Assembly: GCA_029339195.1 (NCBI GenBank)
Contig: JAPTJF010000060.1
Coordinates: 62,001 to 126,000, forward strand
Source of the DNA: Micractinium sp. NFX-FRZ
Lineage: Eukaryota; Chlorophyta; Trebouxiophyceae; Chlorellales; Chlorellaceae
Direction: 5' to 3'
Length of the DNA: 64,000 nucleotides
The position numbers and the translations under genes are program-made. This document shows, in pieces, positions 33,226 through 45,800 of this stretch (its first letter is position 1; every line of letters starts with the position of its first letter). The notes beneath the pieces are model-generated. The model searched no databases, had not been told where the DNA came from, and saw nothing but the letters and a program-made list of their open reading frames with translations.

Positions 33226-33901
33226 TATTTGAAATCCGTGCCAAGGTACTCGTCAACATCTGGCCAGCATTGCCACCGTTCCAGCTGTGAGACATCCTCT
33301 TTGCTCACGGGTGCAGCTACCGGTGCCGAGGTGCAGGCCAGAGACTTGTAGCGGAGGCCGCCACAGGTGTTCAGCAGTTGTCGCAGTGCAGCAGCGTCCA
33401 CCCGCAGTTTGGCATGTCGTTCTAGCGCATCAGGCGTTGCACAGGCACTGCACCGCAGCCCTGCTGGCGGTTCCAACGAGGGGAGGCCCTGCTGTGGTCA
33501 TACGAGGAGCTGTGTCTGTTGGATCATGTTGTTGAGGAAGGGCCCAGGGGCACCAGCAGGGTGCATTATGCCCGTGACTCTTGCGCCAAGCTTTGTGGTT
33601 GCATCGGGGGTGCGCTTGAGGCTTGGTTGTACCTGCGCTGGGCCCGCCCGCGGCTGATGTGGCTGGCAAGGTGAGTGGATTCGGGAATCATTGCCACTGG
33701 GAAAGCACGCTGGACCAGGCGGACGCAACTTCGTATTTGGCGTTGGGAAACAATAAACAGCCAACCGCCCGGCCGCTTGAAAACCGCGTAGAGCCGCTGT
33801 CGCCAAGCCGCTCACAAGCAACGGCAGCGGTCCTCTCTGCAGGGCAGCGCAGCGCAGCGCAGCGCAGGGCAGGCGAAGGCAGCAGCAGCAGAGCCAGAGC
33901 A
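33226..33901. other. Spacer and diverged promoter of paralog C
   Basis: About 680 bases. TAGCGGAGGCCGCCACAG (33350-33367) recurs at 36592-36609 upstream of the isomerase gene, so unit borders share this element. A GCAGC pentamer run (33843-33866) lies close to the start codon. No other gene is visible. Confidence 0.5.
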
Positions 33902-35414
33902 ATGCGACCATGGAGCTGGGTGGGAGCGGCGGCGGCGGCCTTGGCCACACTGCTGCTGGCACCCACCGCCGGCGCTACTTTCATCGAGTTTTCCTACAAT
34001 ATTGTGAGCCTGCCATGCTCAGTCTGTAGAGGTCAGATGCCGGCTCGCTACCTCTGCCTTTCCACCTGCTGTGGCCCGCCTTCCCTCTGCCAACCATGCA
34101 CCGCCGGTCGGACGTCGGACGCACCACATGTCAACATGGCGCCCCCTCCTCCCTGTGTGTGCAGACTGCACTCCCAGAGACCTGCAGCTACCTGCGCAAG
34201 GAATTTGCCACCAAGTATTTCGACTACCAGGCCGCCTGGGCCTCCAACTCATCCATCCCAGATGGCTGCACGCTAGAGTGAGCTGCCAGCAGTGGGTGCT
34301 GCCGCCGCTGCGCACGCTCGTTTCTCCCCCCCCTCCCCGACGCTCTCTTGCAGTAACCCCTCTGATTCCTGGCCCTCCTCCCCAGGATCTCCGACCTGTA
34401 CATGGAAGGCACCTGCTCGAGTCGGCGCAAAGCCAACTGGGACGCCTGCGAAGCTGCCACGCGCGGCCGCACCGTGGGCGGCAGCAACGCGTCGTGCGAG
34501 GCGGCGCTGCATGACGGCGAGTCATCCTGGTGGAGCCCTGTCTCTCCACATGCCTCCGGTCAGTTGCTGGTTGCAGGCCGAAACACGTGATGTCTGTGCC
34601 GGCGACCCCTCCTTCTCGTTTCCCCCTTTGTATGCAATTGCCCCCGGTGGGCGCGCGTCACATAGCACAGGTTGTGCTTGGGCAGGCGCCGGCCGTGCCC
34701 TTCCTCACACCACCCGCCTGCCCGCACACATGCTTGCCCGCGCGCCCGCCCCTTCCCGCAGCAAAAACAACCTCTTACGCCGACGCCGTTTGTGCCGCCT
34801 CCTCAATCGGCTACTTTTACGTGCACAACTCCTGCAACCAGACCTTCTCCTTTGTCTTGTCGGTAAGCAATTGCATGCAGCGATGGCTGCCGACCTCCTG
34901 CTCCTCTTCCGCCGCCGCCTGCCCACCCCTGTGCTTGCTCCCTCTTCTCCCCAGCCAGCATCACACCCTGTCCCCTCCCCTCCTTGGTACCCTCAAGCCC
35001 CTGCCCCCTGCCGCCCCTACTCCTGCCACACTGCAGGTCAGCATCCAGCCCCACAGCAGGTGCCACTTGCCGTGGCGCAAGCGCATCTCCGCAGGCTGGT
35101 GGGCTGTCATCATCTACGTCGCCTTGTGCATCTTGGCATTGGCATCCAAATGTTGCACGCGTGATAACTACCCGCATGAAGACTACCCACCGCCGGCGGT
35201 GCAGATGACGCCGTTCGAGCTGCCCCCGCCGGCGCCCGCGGTGCAAATGCCGCCGGTGGTGGCAGGCGTGACGCCGCCCGATGAGACGCCGCCAGGGGAG
35301 CACACCCCTCTGCTGGCCGAGGACACCCCTCTGCTTGTTGAGAGCGCGCCAGCCACGCCCAGACCCTTTGGCTTGCCCGCCATCCAACAGGCGTCCAACA
35401 GCCTGGCTGACTGA
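33902..35414 (+). CDS. Cys-containing type I membrane protein, paralog C
   Basis: Five exons: 33902-34003, 34165-34277, 34386-34558, 34762-34862, 35037-35414; 288 aa. Most diverged copy. Exon 3 is 21 nt longer and rich in Cys/Arg (CSSRRKANWDACEAATRGRT). The membrane segment is AVIIYVALCILALAS. The cytosolic tail carries two dileucine-type motifs, EHTPLL and, in a local duplication, AEDTPLL, plus two copies of PPAVQM. The fourth intron (174 nt) is also in frame and stop-free. Function unknown, as for paralogs A and B. Confidence 0.75.
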
Positions 35415-36099
35415 CATGCCGACTCTCTGCATTGGCCCAGGTAAAAGCGAGGGGTGCATGCTCTGCCCAGCACCCTGCAGCGCCCTGCTGCCGGCGCTGC
35501 ACCCAGCGCCGCCGCCAGCCCCACCATGCCCTCCCCTCTTCCCTGCATGCGGCCCTGCCCCTCTCCCTTCCTGCCTGTGGCCCTGCCCCGCCCCTGCCCC
35601 CTGTTGTCATCCTGCCCAAATCGGCCTCCCGCCCACCTCCTCAACCGCTTGCTGCCGCCAAGCCCCGCCTGGATGTGCTCAACTGCTCCCTGGCCCGCCC
35701 CTCACTCTCGACCCTGCCCCCTTCCCGACACTGCCTGCCTTGCAGCTGTCACTTGCCCAAGCACCCAGCACCCGCTCCGGGCCCATGGCCAAGCGTTATC
35801 ATGCCACCTCTGCCCTGCGCCCCGCGGCAGGTGGTGGGCACCCGCCCGGCCGCCTCATGGCTGTGCATGCTGCAGTCCCAGAGCAGCAGGCTGGCGTGCT
35901 AGGCTGGCTGGCTGCATCGGGCAAGGACTGCCCCTCGGGGCTGCAGCCGGGGGACAACATTTGACTGGCTCACATGAGCAGTGCCTCTCTTTGTCGCCTT
36001 TTGCTGCTGTGCACCGCCGTGCTCTCGGCCAGGACCGCACATGCGCCTCAAGTCAAAGGCCCACTGCTGCGGTGCGCCTGGGGCTTGCACTTTCAAAAC

Positions 36100-36460
36100 C
36101 CTCAATTGCATGCGTGATGTATTCTCTATCGCCCTGCCTGTCATTATTGTCAATTTTGCCCACGCCCCTTGCCTGCATCCCTGTTTCTTTGTATCCCCTG
36201 CCTGCACATACGTTTGTTCATACCCCCTGCCTGCTCATCTGTTAACTCATACCCCCTGCCTTCGTTCCTGTTTATTCCTGCCCCCTGCCTGCTCATCTTT
36301 TAACTCATACCCCCTGCCTGCGTTTCTGTTTATTCGTGCCCCCTGACCGCACATATGCATATCTCTACGCCCCCTGCCTGCGTTCCTGTCATTGTTTGCC
36401 ACCCCTGCCTGCGTTCATGTATTTCCGTACCGCCTGCCTGCACATCTGTTAATGCTAAGC
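36100..36460 (+). repeat. CCCCCTGCCTGC minisatellite downstream of paralog C
   Basis: Third copy of the array, about 11 units of 26-30 bases (for example at 36188, 36218, 36250, 36280, 36310). It ends about 600 bases before the isomerase start codon. Confidence 0.9.
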
Positions 36461-37065
36461 CGTCCCAACGTAACTTGTCAACATCTGAAGATCTGAGCAG
36501 CATTGCCACTGTTCCAGATGTGAGATGTCCTCTTGCTCACGGTGTGCAGCTGCCGCGGCCGGCCGGTGCCGTGGTGCAGGCCAGAGGCTCGTAGCGGAGG
36601 CCGCCACAGCTGTTGCAGTGCAGCGCCGTACCAGCACGTTGGTTTGTGGTTCCGCCAGCCAGAAGTTGCACACAGTTCTCGGCCACTGCACCTGCACAGC
36701 AGCCTGTTGCAGAAGCAAGGGAAGAGTGGCAGTCAGCTGCAGGCGACGGTGACACCTGCTGAGTTGGCAGAAAACCCTCCGCAAGAAGGCAAGCTTTCCG
36801 CCAGCCAGGCTGTCGCGTATCACCCCCCAGTCACCCAAGCGTGTCACCTTCTTCTTCTTCTTCTTACTGGCCGTCACGAATCTAACCCAGCTGCTTCCCG
36901 ACACCACTGCAAGCAGCGCCGACAGCTTTGTCCACGCGCAGTCTCTTTGTGCCAACCCCTTCAGCACAAACCCTCGCAGTGCAGCCGAACGCGCTGCCCC
37001 AGCACATTTCCTCAGCGCGCTCCCTTTCCGCCCGCCGGCCGCTCGCCGCCGCCGCCGCCGCCGCC
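36461..37065 (+). promoter_or_regulatory. Upstream region and non-ATG leader of the isomerase gene
   Basis: From 36886 the frame of the isomerase stays open to its ATG at 37066. The leader would read like a targeting peptide (STRSLFVPTPS, ISSARSLSARRPLAAAAAAA) but has no ATG. An in-frame TAA at 36883 closes it upstream. It may be a 5' leader, the end of an unseen exon, or a site of non-AUG initiation. A (TTC)5 run lies at 36850-36865. The region was duplicated to 26650-27050. Confidence 0.5.
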
Positions 37066-39357
37066 ATGCCCAACGCCGTGCCCGAGCAGTTCCTGCGCGT
37101 CGAGCGCCGCCCCGCCGAGGGCTACGCCCTGATCGTCCTCTGCCGCGAGCCCGTCAACACCATGAACCTGGCCTTTTGGCAGCAGCTGGCGTCCACCCTG
37201 GATGAGCTGGAGGCTGACCCCTCGGTGCGGGGCGTCATCTTTGCCTCTGGCCTCAAGCGCGACGTCTTCACCGCTGGTGGGTGCAGGTGGAGGTGGATTG
37301 AGGTTCAGGCTATCAGAGTTCCATTTGGCTCTCCGGGGCGTTAGGGGTTTGGTTGTCCATGGGCTTGCAGTGCAGGGTCCACAGCGCCTGCTGTCGCCCT
37401 GGTGGGGGCCGCCTTGTCAGCTGCCGCCGCGTCAAGTGCTCTACCCTTGCTCACGACATTGTGCCGTGATCTTGTCGCCCCTGCCCCCCGCAGGCAACGA
37501 CATAAACGAGCTCTATGCCCCTCTGACCTCACGCGAGCGCTACAGGTGCGCGGACAGCTGCCGCCGGTGGCACTCGGGAGGCGGCGCGCTCCCGCCCCCC
37601 TCCCTGCCCCCCTCTGTGCGGCCGCTGCCTGCCTCCAGCAGTCGTCCAGGAGCTGCTGCAGCGCGCAGCACCCACTGCTGCTGGCTTGTTGCCGGAGTGT
37701 TTTCTGAGACCACACCGCGGCCCACGGTAGTGGTCCCACCCGCCCTTCCTCCGCCTTTCCCCCCACAGGGAGTTTTGGGTGGACAGCAACCGCTTCCTCT
37801 CGCGCCTCTACACCTCCCCGCTGGTCACCGTTGCCGCCATCCGAGGTGCGCTTTGGTCGGCCTGTCAGCTGAGGTGGCACCAACGGAGCAGGGCTGGCCA
37901 GCCGGGTTGGCAGGCAGCTCGAGGCACGCATGGCGCGTGTGTGCCACCAGTCCAAGTCATGGCTGGCCCACGTGCCTGCGCCCTGCTCACCTCATGCCCG
38001 CTTGTTCCCCCCCACACACACCGTGTTGTGGCGCCGCTGCAGGCGCCTGCCCCGCCGGCGGCTGCTGCCTCTCCATGTGCTGCGACTACCGGGTGATGAC
38101 GGACTTTGGCACCATAGGTGGGCTTTTCTGGTGCGGTATCAGGGGAGGCTGTGTCCCAACAATGGGGTGCAAGAGCGGGGGGCACGTGAGTAGCGAGCGG
38201 GGGCTGACTGTGGCCGCACATGCGGAGCAGCGTGGGGCAGGAGGGGGGTATCTCTGTGACCATATGTGTGACTCACACGTGCACCTGCCTCTGAGCCTGT
38301 GCGCATGCACTTCCAGGTGTGCCCACACTAGAACGGTACCACTCATGCAGGCCTGAACGAGGTGGCCCTGGGCATCGCCGTGCCCAAGATGTGGGCGGCC
38401 CTCATGGCGCGCCTGGTGGGGCAGGGGCCCTCCGAGAAGCTGCTGCAGTTTGCCGCCATGCTGGCGCCAGCAGAGGCGCGCCGGCTGGGCCTGATTGATG
38501 AGGTGGCGCCCAAGGAGCAGCTGATGGTGAGCGGGAGGGCTGCGGGAGTGAGCCGCTTTTTTCAGGGTGGGGAGGCAAGGGGTGGGAGGTGCGGCCTCGT
38601 GCCGCCGGGGGCGGGTGGACAAAGGTGTGTGCTGAAGGGGGAGCGGCTGATGAGGGGGAGGGCAAGCGGTTTTTGATTGCGTTTCGTAGGGTGGGGAGGC
38701 AAGGGGTGTGGAGGGGCGGGCGCATGCCGCCTGGGGGCGGCTGGGCGGGCGTGAGTCCCAGTGAGAGCTGCTGGTGAGAAAGAGCATGGGATAGAGCATG
38801 CGGCACACATGTCTGCCCCCCCCCACCCTTCTCTATGCAGGCAACCGCAGAGGGCGCCATGCGCAGGATGCTGCAGGCCCCAGACGGCAGCCGAGCGGTG
38901 AGCTGCTTTTGCACTTTGCTGCTGCAGAATGCACACTGCCTCTTGGCTGCCCTGTTGCCCGCACCGCAGCATCCCGCTTTGACTGCTGGCTGCCCACCTT
39001 GTGTTTCAGCCACGATGCCGCTCAATCACGTGCTGCCCCGCTGGCACGCCTCTCCCTCGCCTGGCCTCCCCTTCACCCGTCCTCCGTTGCCGCCTGCTGT
39101 CACCCTTCCTCTCACACGCACCCCCTCTTGCCCCCCTTGCCCCCTTCCCTCCTCCGTGGCTGCCGCAGGAGACCAAGCGCCTCATGCGCGGCGACTTTGC
39201 GCGCGACTGGGCCGCTTTTGCCGAGGGGGAGGCGGAGTATGCCTGGAACATGCTGAGCTCGGAGCCGGTTGTGAAGCAGCTGGGGGCGGTGCTGGAGCGC
39301 CTGTCGGGCGGGCGCAAGGCGGGGGCGGCGGCGGGCGGCGGCAGGAGCCGGCTGTAG
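37066..39357 (+). CDS. Delta3-delta2-enoyl-CoA isomerase (ECI1-like)
   Basis: Isomerises 3-enoyl-CoA to 2-trans-enoyl-CoA during beta-oxidation of unsaturated fatty acids; crotonase fold. Seven exons: 37066-37276, 37494-37545, 37769-37845, 38043-38117, 38351-38526, 38841-38897, 39169-39357; 278 aa, usual for ECI1. Visible signals: PVNTMNLAFWQQL, TAGNDINELY (first oxyanion-hole region), PAGGCCLSMCCDYRVM (second), and GLNEVALGIAVPKMW, whose E142 matches the catalytic glutamate of ECI1. The sequence is closer to ECI1 than to peroxisomal ECI2, and there is no peroxisomal SKL end (it ends GRSRL; an SRL-type end would be a weak PTS1). A mitochondrial peptide is not encoded from the ATG used. Confidence 0.9.
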
Positions 39358-39864
39358 GGTCGTGTTTGATGGTCGAATTCTCAGAATCACCCAACAGGTG
39401 TAGCGCATGTAGCTCGACCAAGTAGCGGTTGTTTTGAGGAGCTTTAAAAATAGACCAACCGATGCACGCCCTTGAGGGAGGGTGATGCGCCCTGACGGAC
39501 AGGATACTGCGGTTGCTGCACAGAGCGCTTGCCGTGGCGCTTGCCTCATGCATCCACGTCACTTGCTAATGTGACAATCCGCATCAGAGTGTCTCAAATG
39601 AGTGTCGAACCTGTCGGAGGATCTAGATTGCTACAAGTTCAGGGGTTCCAGGCAGCAGGGGGCACATCCAGCACAGTCAACACAGCTGCCTGGCCAGCGC
39701 CACGTCATCCGCATGGTCACTCTCTGCCTCTCTCTCTTGATCAGCCATCGTACGATTTAACAACTCCAAGCCATACATGAACGGGCCTCAGGAGTGCACG
39801 TCATCAGCGGGCACCCCTGCCTACTAGGATCCACAGTTCAGCTTCGCCCTTGGCAGAGCCGGCC
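39358..39864. other. Intergenic region, isomerase to RDR
   Basis: About 500 bases, less GC-rich than the genes. It holds the isomerase 3' end and the RDR promoter. No gene or clear element is visible. Confidence 0.45.
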
Positions 39865-42800
39865 ATGCCACGAGACAGCAGGAGGAGGCGCAGGAGGCGG
39901 CCAGCCTCGGCCTCCGCCTTTCCGGGTGCGACGCAGGCGGTGCTGGCCGACTTGAGCGCGCGCTTGGCAGAGGAGGAGGACCAAGACGCCATCAAGGAGC
40001 AAGTGCAGCAGTTAGGTGAGCTAGTTGGCCCGTACAAGCTTCGCTGGAAATGAGCAGGCACTGCCGTGGCTGCTGCCTGGAACCGCCGTCGCTGCTGCTG
40101 CCGCCGCCGCTGCTGTCACAGCCCGCGCTGAGTCATGTACACCAACACAACGTTCCATGCAAACCCTGCAGTCCAAGAGCGGCTGCAGCAGGGCAGCATG
40201 CACGTACGGCGCCTGCTTGCCTCCCGCATCTCCTATGCGGTCAACAAGACCATGCTGTGCAACTATTTTGAGCAGCGGTTTGGGGAGGTCGACAGGGAGG
40301 GCAGCAAGCTGCTTATGAGCAGGGGCAGGTTCAACGGCCAGGCTGTTGTGGCCTTCCAAGAGCCAGCGGCAGCAGAGGCGGCAATGCTGGCTGGGCGGGC
40401 GCAGTTTGTGCCGCAGCGCTGGGGCCTCAGGATGGGTGCAGGCGGCCTCGGCGGTGCCGCTGGCGGCAGGGCGGAGCACCACCTCAGTGCTCCGGGAATC
40501 GGCTACAAGGGCTTTGTGAGGTAAGGTGCCCCCTGACTGGGTTGGTGTGTGAGCTGGGATGTGCAGAGCAAGCTCTAGAGATACCCTGCCGGCCCACACG
40601 CCCACGCATCGCCCTGCCCGCCTGCCCATCACCATAGTAGCCCTCCTGTCTACCTGTCTGCCTGCCCGCCCATCAACGTGCCCAGCCCTCCTGCCTGCTG
40701 CCCTTCTGTGGCCTAAACCCAGCCCTCACGGCCTGCCGCCTCCAAAATCGCAGGATCCAGCTGCACCCTCCCAGACAGATCGACATTGAGGATGGGCTTG
40801 CAGGGGGCCACGCCATTGAGCTGCAGGCACTAGAGGTGCCTCCTGCCCTCCCCCCCTGCTTGGTCTCGCGGCAGCAGCTCTAGGGCAGCGTGCAGCTTTC
40901 CGCCGCTTGCTCTGCCCCCATGCTATGCACTCAAGGTGCAGCATTGGCTGGGTTTCCACGTGTGTTTGTACTTGTTACCATGCTGATGTGCTCTTGCTTC
41001 TGCCCCTGGGTGCCACAGGCTGGCAACAACGCCAGCGGTGGTGGGTTTGTGACCTGTGAGCAGCTGACAGACGAGGGCGGTCGTGCCCAGCTGCGCCTGC
41101 TGGGGCGCCGAGTGGCGCTGACTTTCAAGCGACAGGGCAAGTGGTACAAGCTGCAGGTAGGGATTAGCGGGAGTGCCTGCCCCAGAGCTGCAGATATGCT
41201 TGTGGGCGGCCTGGCAGGTGTGGCCGCTGGAAGCTGGGCATGCAGGCAGGCGTGCAGGCACCAGGGGTTGACTCACCTGCCGCCTCTGTATTCCTTGAAA
41301 GCAGGTGCCTTACAAGCATGTGGCTGGCAAGGCGGCGCTGCACAGAGCGGCGCCAGGCGAGGGTGATGCCCTGTCCCTGCTGCTGCCGCTGCGTCAGCCC
41401 CCCAAGCTCTTTACTGAAACAGCTGGAGCGCTGCCCTCTGCGCTGGCCTCCCTGCTGCTCGGAGACCTGTGAGTTCGTATTCGCAGCGACCAGCGCCAGG
41501 TCAGCATCAGTTCTGAGTGGGCCATTTCATCTCCCCCCTCGGCATGCTTGACAATGCCTGTGGCCCGCCTGCCCTCTGGCCGGCCCACTATGTCCTCTCC
41601 TTAGCTCCGCTGTGCCCTCCCCTCCGCTGTGGCTTGCAGGCCAATAGGGGGCGGCAGGGATGGCGAGGAGGACGAGCGGCAGTGGGTGCGGTGCGTCGAC
41701 TTCACTGCGCCAGGCGACATGCAGACCTTCCCTGAGGGCACGCGCCAGCAGTGCTATGTGGCCAGCGGCAACGGGGCGCTGGGGTGCTGCTTCACGCTGA
41801 GGTGCGGGTGGACACTCCAGCTATTTGGGCTGCCAGGCGCCAGCCGTACAGCCTTGTTTGTGTAGCCCCGCATGCACAGCTGGGCTAAGCCACCTTTGGT
41901 GTGCCAGTTGCAGCGCTTGCAAGCGTCCTGCCTTTGCTGCCCTCCTCCACCAACCCAGGGAGCATGCTTCTTGTGGGCTGTAATCACTGACTTCAATGCC
42001 GCGTCCCACGCCCTCCGCCCCCGCACTGCAGGCTGGTTCTGCCACCGGGGCAGGGAAAGCCTGAGCTGCAGGAGCCGCTGTTCAAGCCGCTCTGGCGCTT
42101 CAAAGTGTTCGACCTGTATGCCCCCGAGTCGCACGCCCCCCTGCTGTCCCAGCACCTGCCAGAGCCACCGCCACAGCAACCGTCTGGCCCGCAGGGCTTC
42201 ACCATGTGTGACGTGCTGCCGGAGGCGCTGAACAGCACGCACGAGGTGCGCCGGGTTCGCCGGGTGCACCAGCGCTCAGATTGCTTCCAGCTGCATGCTT
42301 TCATAAAAAGACATGCTGCCGGTCAACGACATGTGCAGATTGCAAGCTTGCAACAGATCTGCATACCCTGGTTTGCGTGCAGGTGGCCTTCTACCTGGGC
42401 TGCCTGGCGTCGCAGGGCCTTGCCTGCCTGCCGCAGCTCACACCGGAGCTCTGTGCAGCTGTGCGCTCCGCTGGGCCTGAGCCGCTGGTCACAGAGGTTA
42501 GCGGTGGATTGAGGGCGTCATGCGGTTGCTCTGGGAGGCTGAGCGATTGCACGCATTGACCCGTGCCTGCTTACTGCGAGCGAGGCAAAGAAGCGTGCCC
42601 GCTGTGCCCGCTCCGCCTGCCCCACTGCAGGCACTTCGCCGCCTGCTGGATGCCAGGCAGCGGCTGCAGGATCCGTTGGAGGCTTTCGAGCGGCAGATGG
42701 AGGAGCTCAGGCTGGAGGCGGGGGACGGCAGCGAGGAGGGGCTGGCCTCCGTCCGCAGGCAAGCAGAGAGGTTAGGGGACGGGAAAAGGGGCTGCGTCAC

Positions 42801-45800
42801 GACCGCGCTGCCCAGCGCTGCCTGCCGTGGGGCTCCCTGCTGCCCTATCGGCCGGCACCAGTGCCATGCAAAGGCCACGCCAGCAGCTGCCTGTTGGCTG
42901 CATGTCCATCACACCCCTCATCACCAAAGCCACCCAAACCAGCTGGCTTCCACACCCCGGCCCCCCTGCAGGCTGCTGCCGGAGCACTGCATGGAGGTGG
43001 CACGTGTCATGGTGACCCCCACACGCATCGTGGGGCTGGGAGTAGAGCAGGAGACCTCCAACCGAGTGCTGCGCCGCTACCAGCAGGCATGAAGCGGAGC
43101 TGGTAACAGCATGCACGGCAACCAATGTTGGCAGGGCACAGCGCCATGTCATGCACTGCATTTGAAAATCACAGTGCAATCAGCGTGTATTAGCTGCTCC
43201 CCGCATGCTGGGAGCCTGCGATTCAGCACCAACACCTCTGTCAGGAGTTTGCCGGAAGGCTGCTCCATGCGAATCCTGAGCTGCCTGTGTCTGTGGCAAC
43301 ATTGGTTTGACCCCCCAAGTGACATGCCTATGTGCCTGCCCGCCTCCCCGAACGCGCTCTGCCACAGCACGCCGACCACTTCATGCGGGTGGCATTTGCT
43401 GACGAGGACGGCAACAAGGTGCTGGGCTCGGGGGCGGCCGGTGCTAATGCGCTGTACGCCAGGTGCGGCGCAGCACCCCTCTGGCAGCGATGAGTGTAAC
43501 TGTGTGCAGACGGGGCGCAGCGCCGGCACGTGGCCACTCAAGTTGAGGCTGAGTCGTGCCCGACCTTTTGGCTGCCGGCTGCATGCCGCACCGTGCATGC
43601 ATGCAGGATGCGCGAGGTCCTGAGGCGGGGCATTCGCGTGGGCTCTCGGCACTTCCAGTTCCTGGCCTTCTCATCCAGCCAGGCGCGCAGCCGCTGCCGC
43701 TGTTGTTGATGCGGCCGCAGCGGTGCTGCTGAGAGCTCTGTCAGTGCATGCAGCTGGACCAGTTGCGCTGGGTGTGCCTGCCGCATGTGGGTGTCCAGTG
43801 GAGGAGGGAGAAACGCAGGCGCAACCCCAGCATGATCCGCTTGGCCGACTGCAGCTGCGGGAGCAGGCCTGCTGGTTCTTTGCCCCCGTGGCGGGAATCA
43901 CTCCCGCCAGCATCCGAGCGTGGATGGGCGACTTCAGCTCCATCAGCATCCCAGCCAAGTATGCCGCCCGGATGGGGCAGTGCTTTTCATCCACGCTGGA
44001 CACCGCCCGGACCCAGGTGGGTGTGAGCACACTTGTTAAGCTGCCACGCCAACATCCGGGGGGAGGAGTCGTGACCGAAGTTGTTGGCGCTACCCTGCCG
44101 GATTGCTGCATGCGGGTCGCGCCAGAGCTCAACCGAGCACTGCCGTGCCGCCGCCTCAGTACGGCCGCCTGCTCAGATCTGCTGCCTGCATGGCATGGCA
44201 TGCAGGACGACTGTGTGAAGGCCATCCCTGACATCAAGCGTGGCGGCTACTGCTTCTCAGGTGGTTTGGCAGCTTAGCTGGTCTCTCTGAGGGACTGGGA
44301 GTGGCCGGCACTGGAGGGGCTTTCACCTCGGCAGCTGCACACAGCTTCTCAGAAGATGAGGAGGCACCCCAGCTTAAACCACATCACTCCATCCCCTCGC
44401 CTCCCCTGCCACAGATGGCTGCGGCACCATCTCTCCAGCCCTGGCTTCTGAGGTAGCAGAGAGGCTGGCGGCTGCTGGCCGCCTGCCACCAGGCGCTCGG
44501 CCATCAGCGTACCAGATCCGCACGTCTGGCTGCAAGGGCATGGTGGCTGTGGACCCCTCTCTGCACGGCAGGAGGTGAGCCGGCAGCCGGTGTGGGGATG
44601 CAGTCGCACACGTGCGTGCTTGTTTGTTGTGCGCCATGCTGGGTACCCATGTATAATGTGATTCCAGACACAAGCCTTGGCTGGAAGCCTGTGAGGCAGG
44701 AAGGCGTGTGGGGAGAGCAGAAGGCACCTGCGCCTTGATAGGCACCCCTTGCCCTTGCAGGCTGTGCGTGCGCCCCAGCCAGCAGAAGTTTGAGTCGCCT
44801 CACAACATGCTGGAGGTGGTGCGCCCCGCAGGTGCGCTCCCAGGGAGCGCCACCCGGCAGCTTCCTCGATCTGCCGGCCCTGCACTGCAGCGGCGCAGCT
44901 GGGGGCGCAGCTGGATTCGATGTTCATCCAGCCTGCCTTCAACTGCCCCTGACCACTTGCCAGTGCCCCCTACCCATCTACATTGCCGCATTCCTTGCCG
45001 CCTTGCCTGCAGGCTACATGGCTGCCTACCTGAACCGCCAGATCATCCAGCTGCTGTCCACGCTGGGGGTGCCTGATGACGTGTTCCTGGAGATGCAGGC
45101 AGGCTGGGGGCAGGAGCGGGGTGGCGGTCGCCACATCTTGCTGTTGCAGTGAGGGTGGTGCCAGACGGGGGGGGGGGGTACCTTGGGAACAGGCGGCCTG
45201 ACAACGCACATTCCTGCCTGCTTGGGTTTACCCACCCAAGACGTCCAATGCCTAACTGGGAGTGGCCGCCTGGCGATGCTCGTTTCACCACTTTTCAAAG
45301 CATGCGTTGCTGTCCACCTTCCCGCCTTGCAGGGCAGCATGGTGCGGGAGGTGGACGCCGCCCTGTCCAGCAGCACGGCAGCCAGGACGGTGCTCCGCAA
45401 GTACTCAGGTACCTGAGCAAGCACCGGTGCTTGCTGCAATGGCTACGCCTGCTCTGTCCTGACTGGCCTGCCTGGCAAGCGGGTCTCCCTAGCAGCCGGG
45501 CAGCTGCAGAGGAAGAGTGGCTGGCCAACCTGACTGACAAGAAGCTGCGCAGTGTGTCCACAGATTGACCCATCACACCATATCCCCACGTGCAGGCTGC
45601 TTGGACGGGCAGCTGGCGAGCACCCTGCTCACACTGATGGAGCCAGCCAACGGCGGGGTGCCCTGCACAGACCCTTTTGTGGCCTCCGTGCTCAAGGCGC
45701 TGCGAGCCAGCCTGCTGCAGGTGCGCCGCCCGTAATGCGTGCACGTGCCCCGCTTGCTCTGAATCCGCGGTGCGGGTCGAGTCGAGCTGTCCTTGTGTCA

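Noticed and set aside
42758..42770. GC donor (GCAAGC) at the end of RDR exon 9
   Set aside because: A canonical GT donor 12 bases downstream (42771) keeps the same phase and adds four residues, so GC is not needed there.
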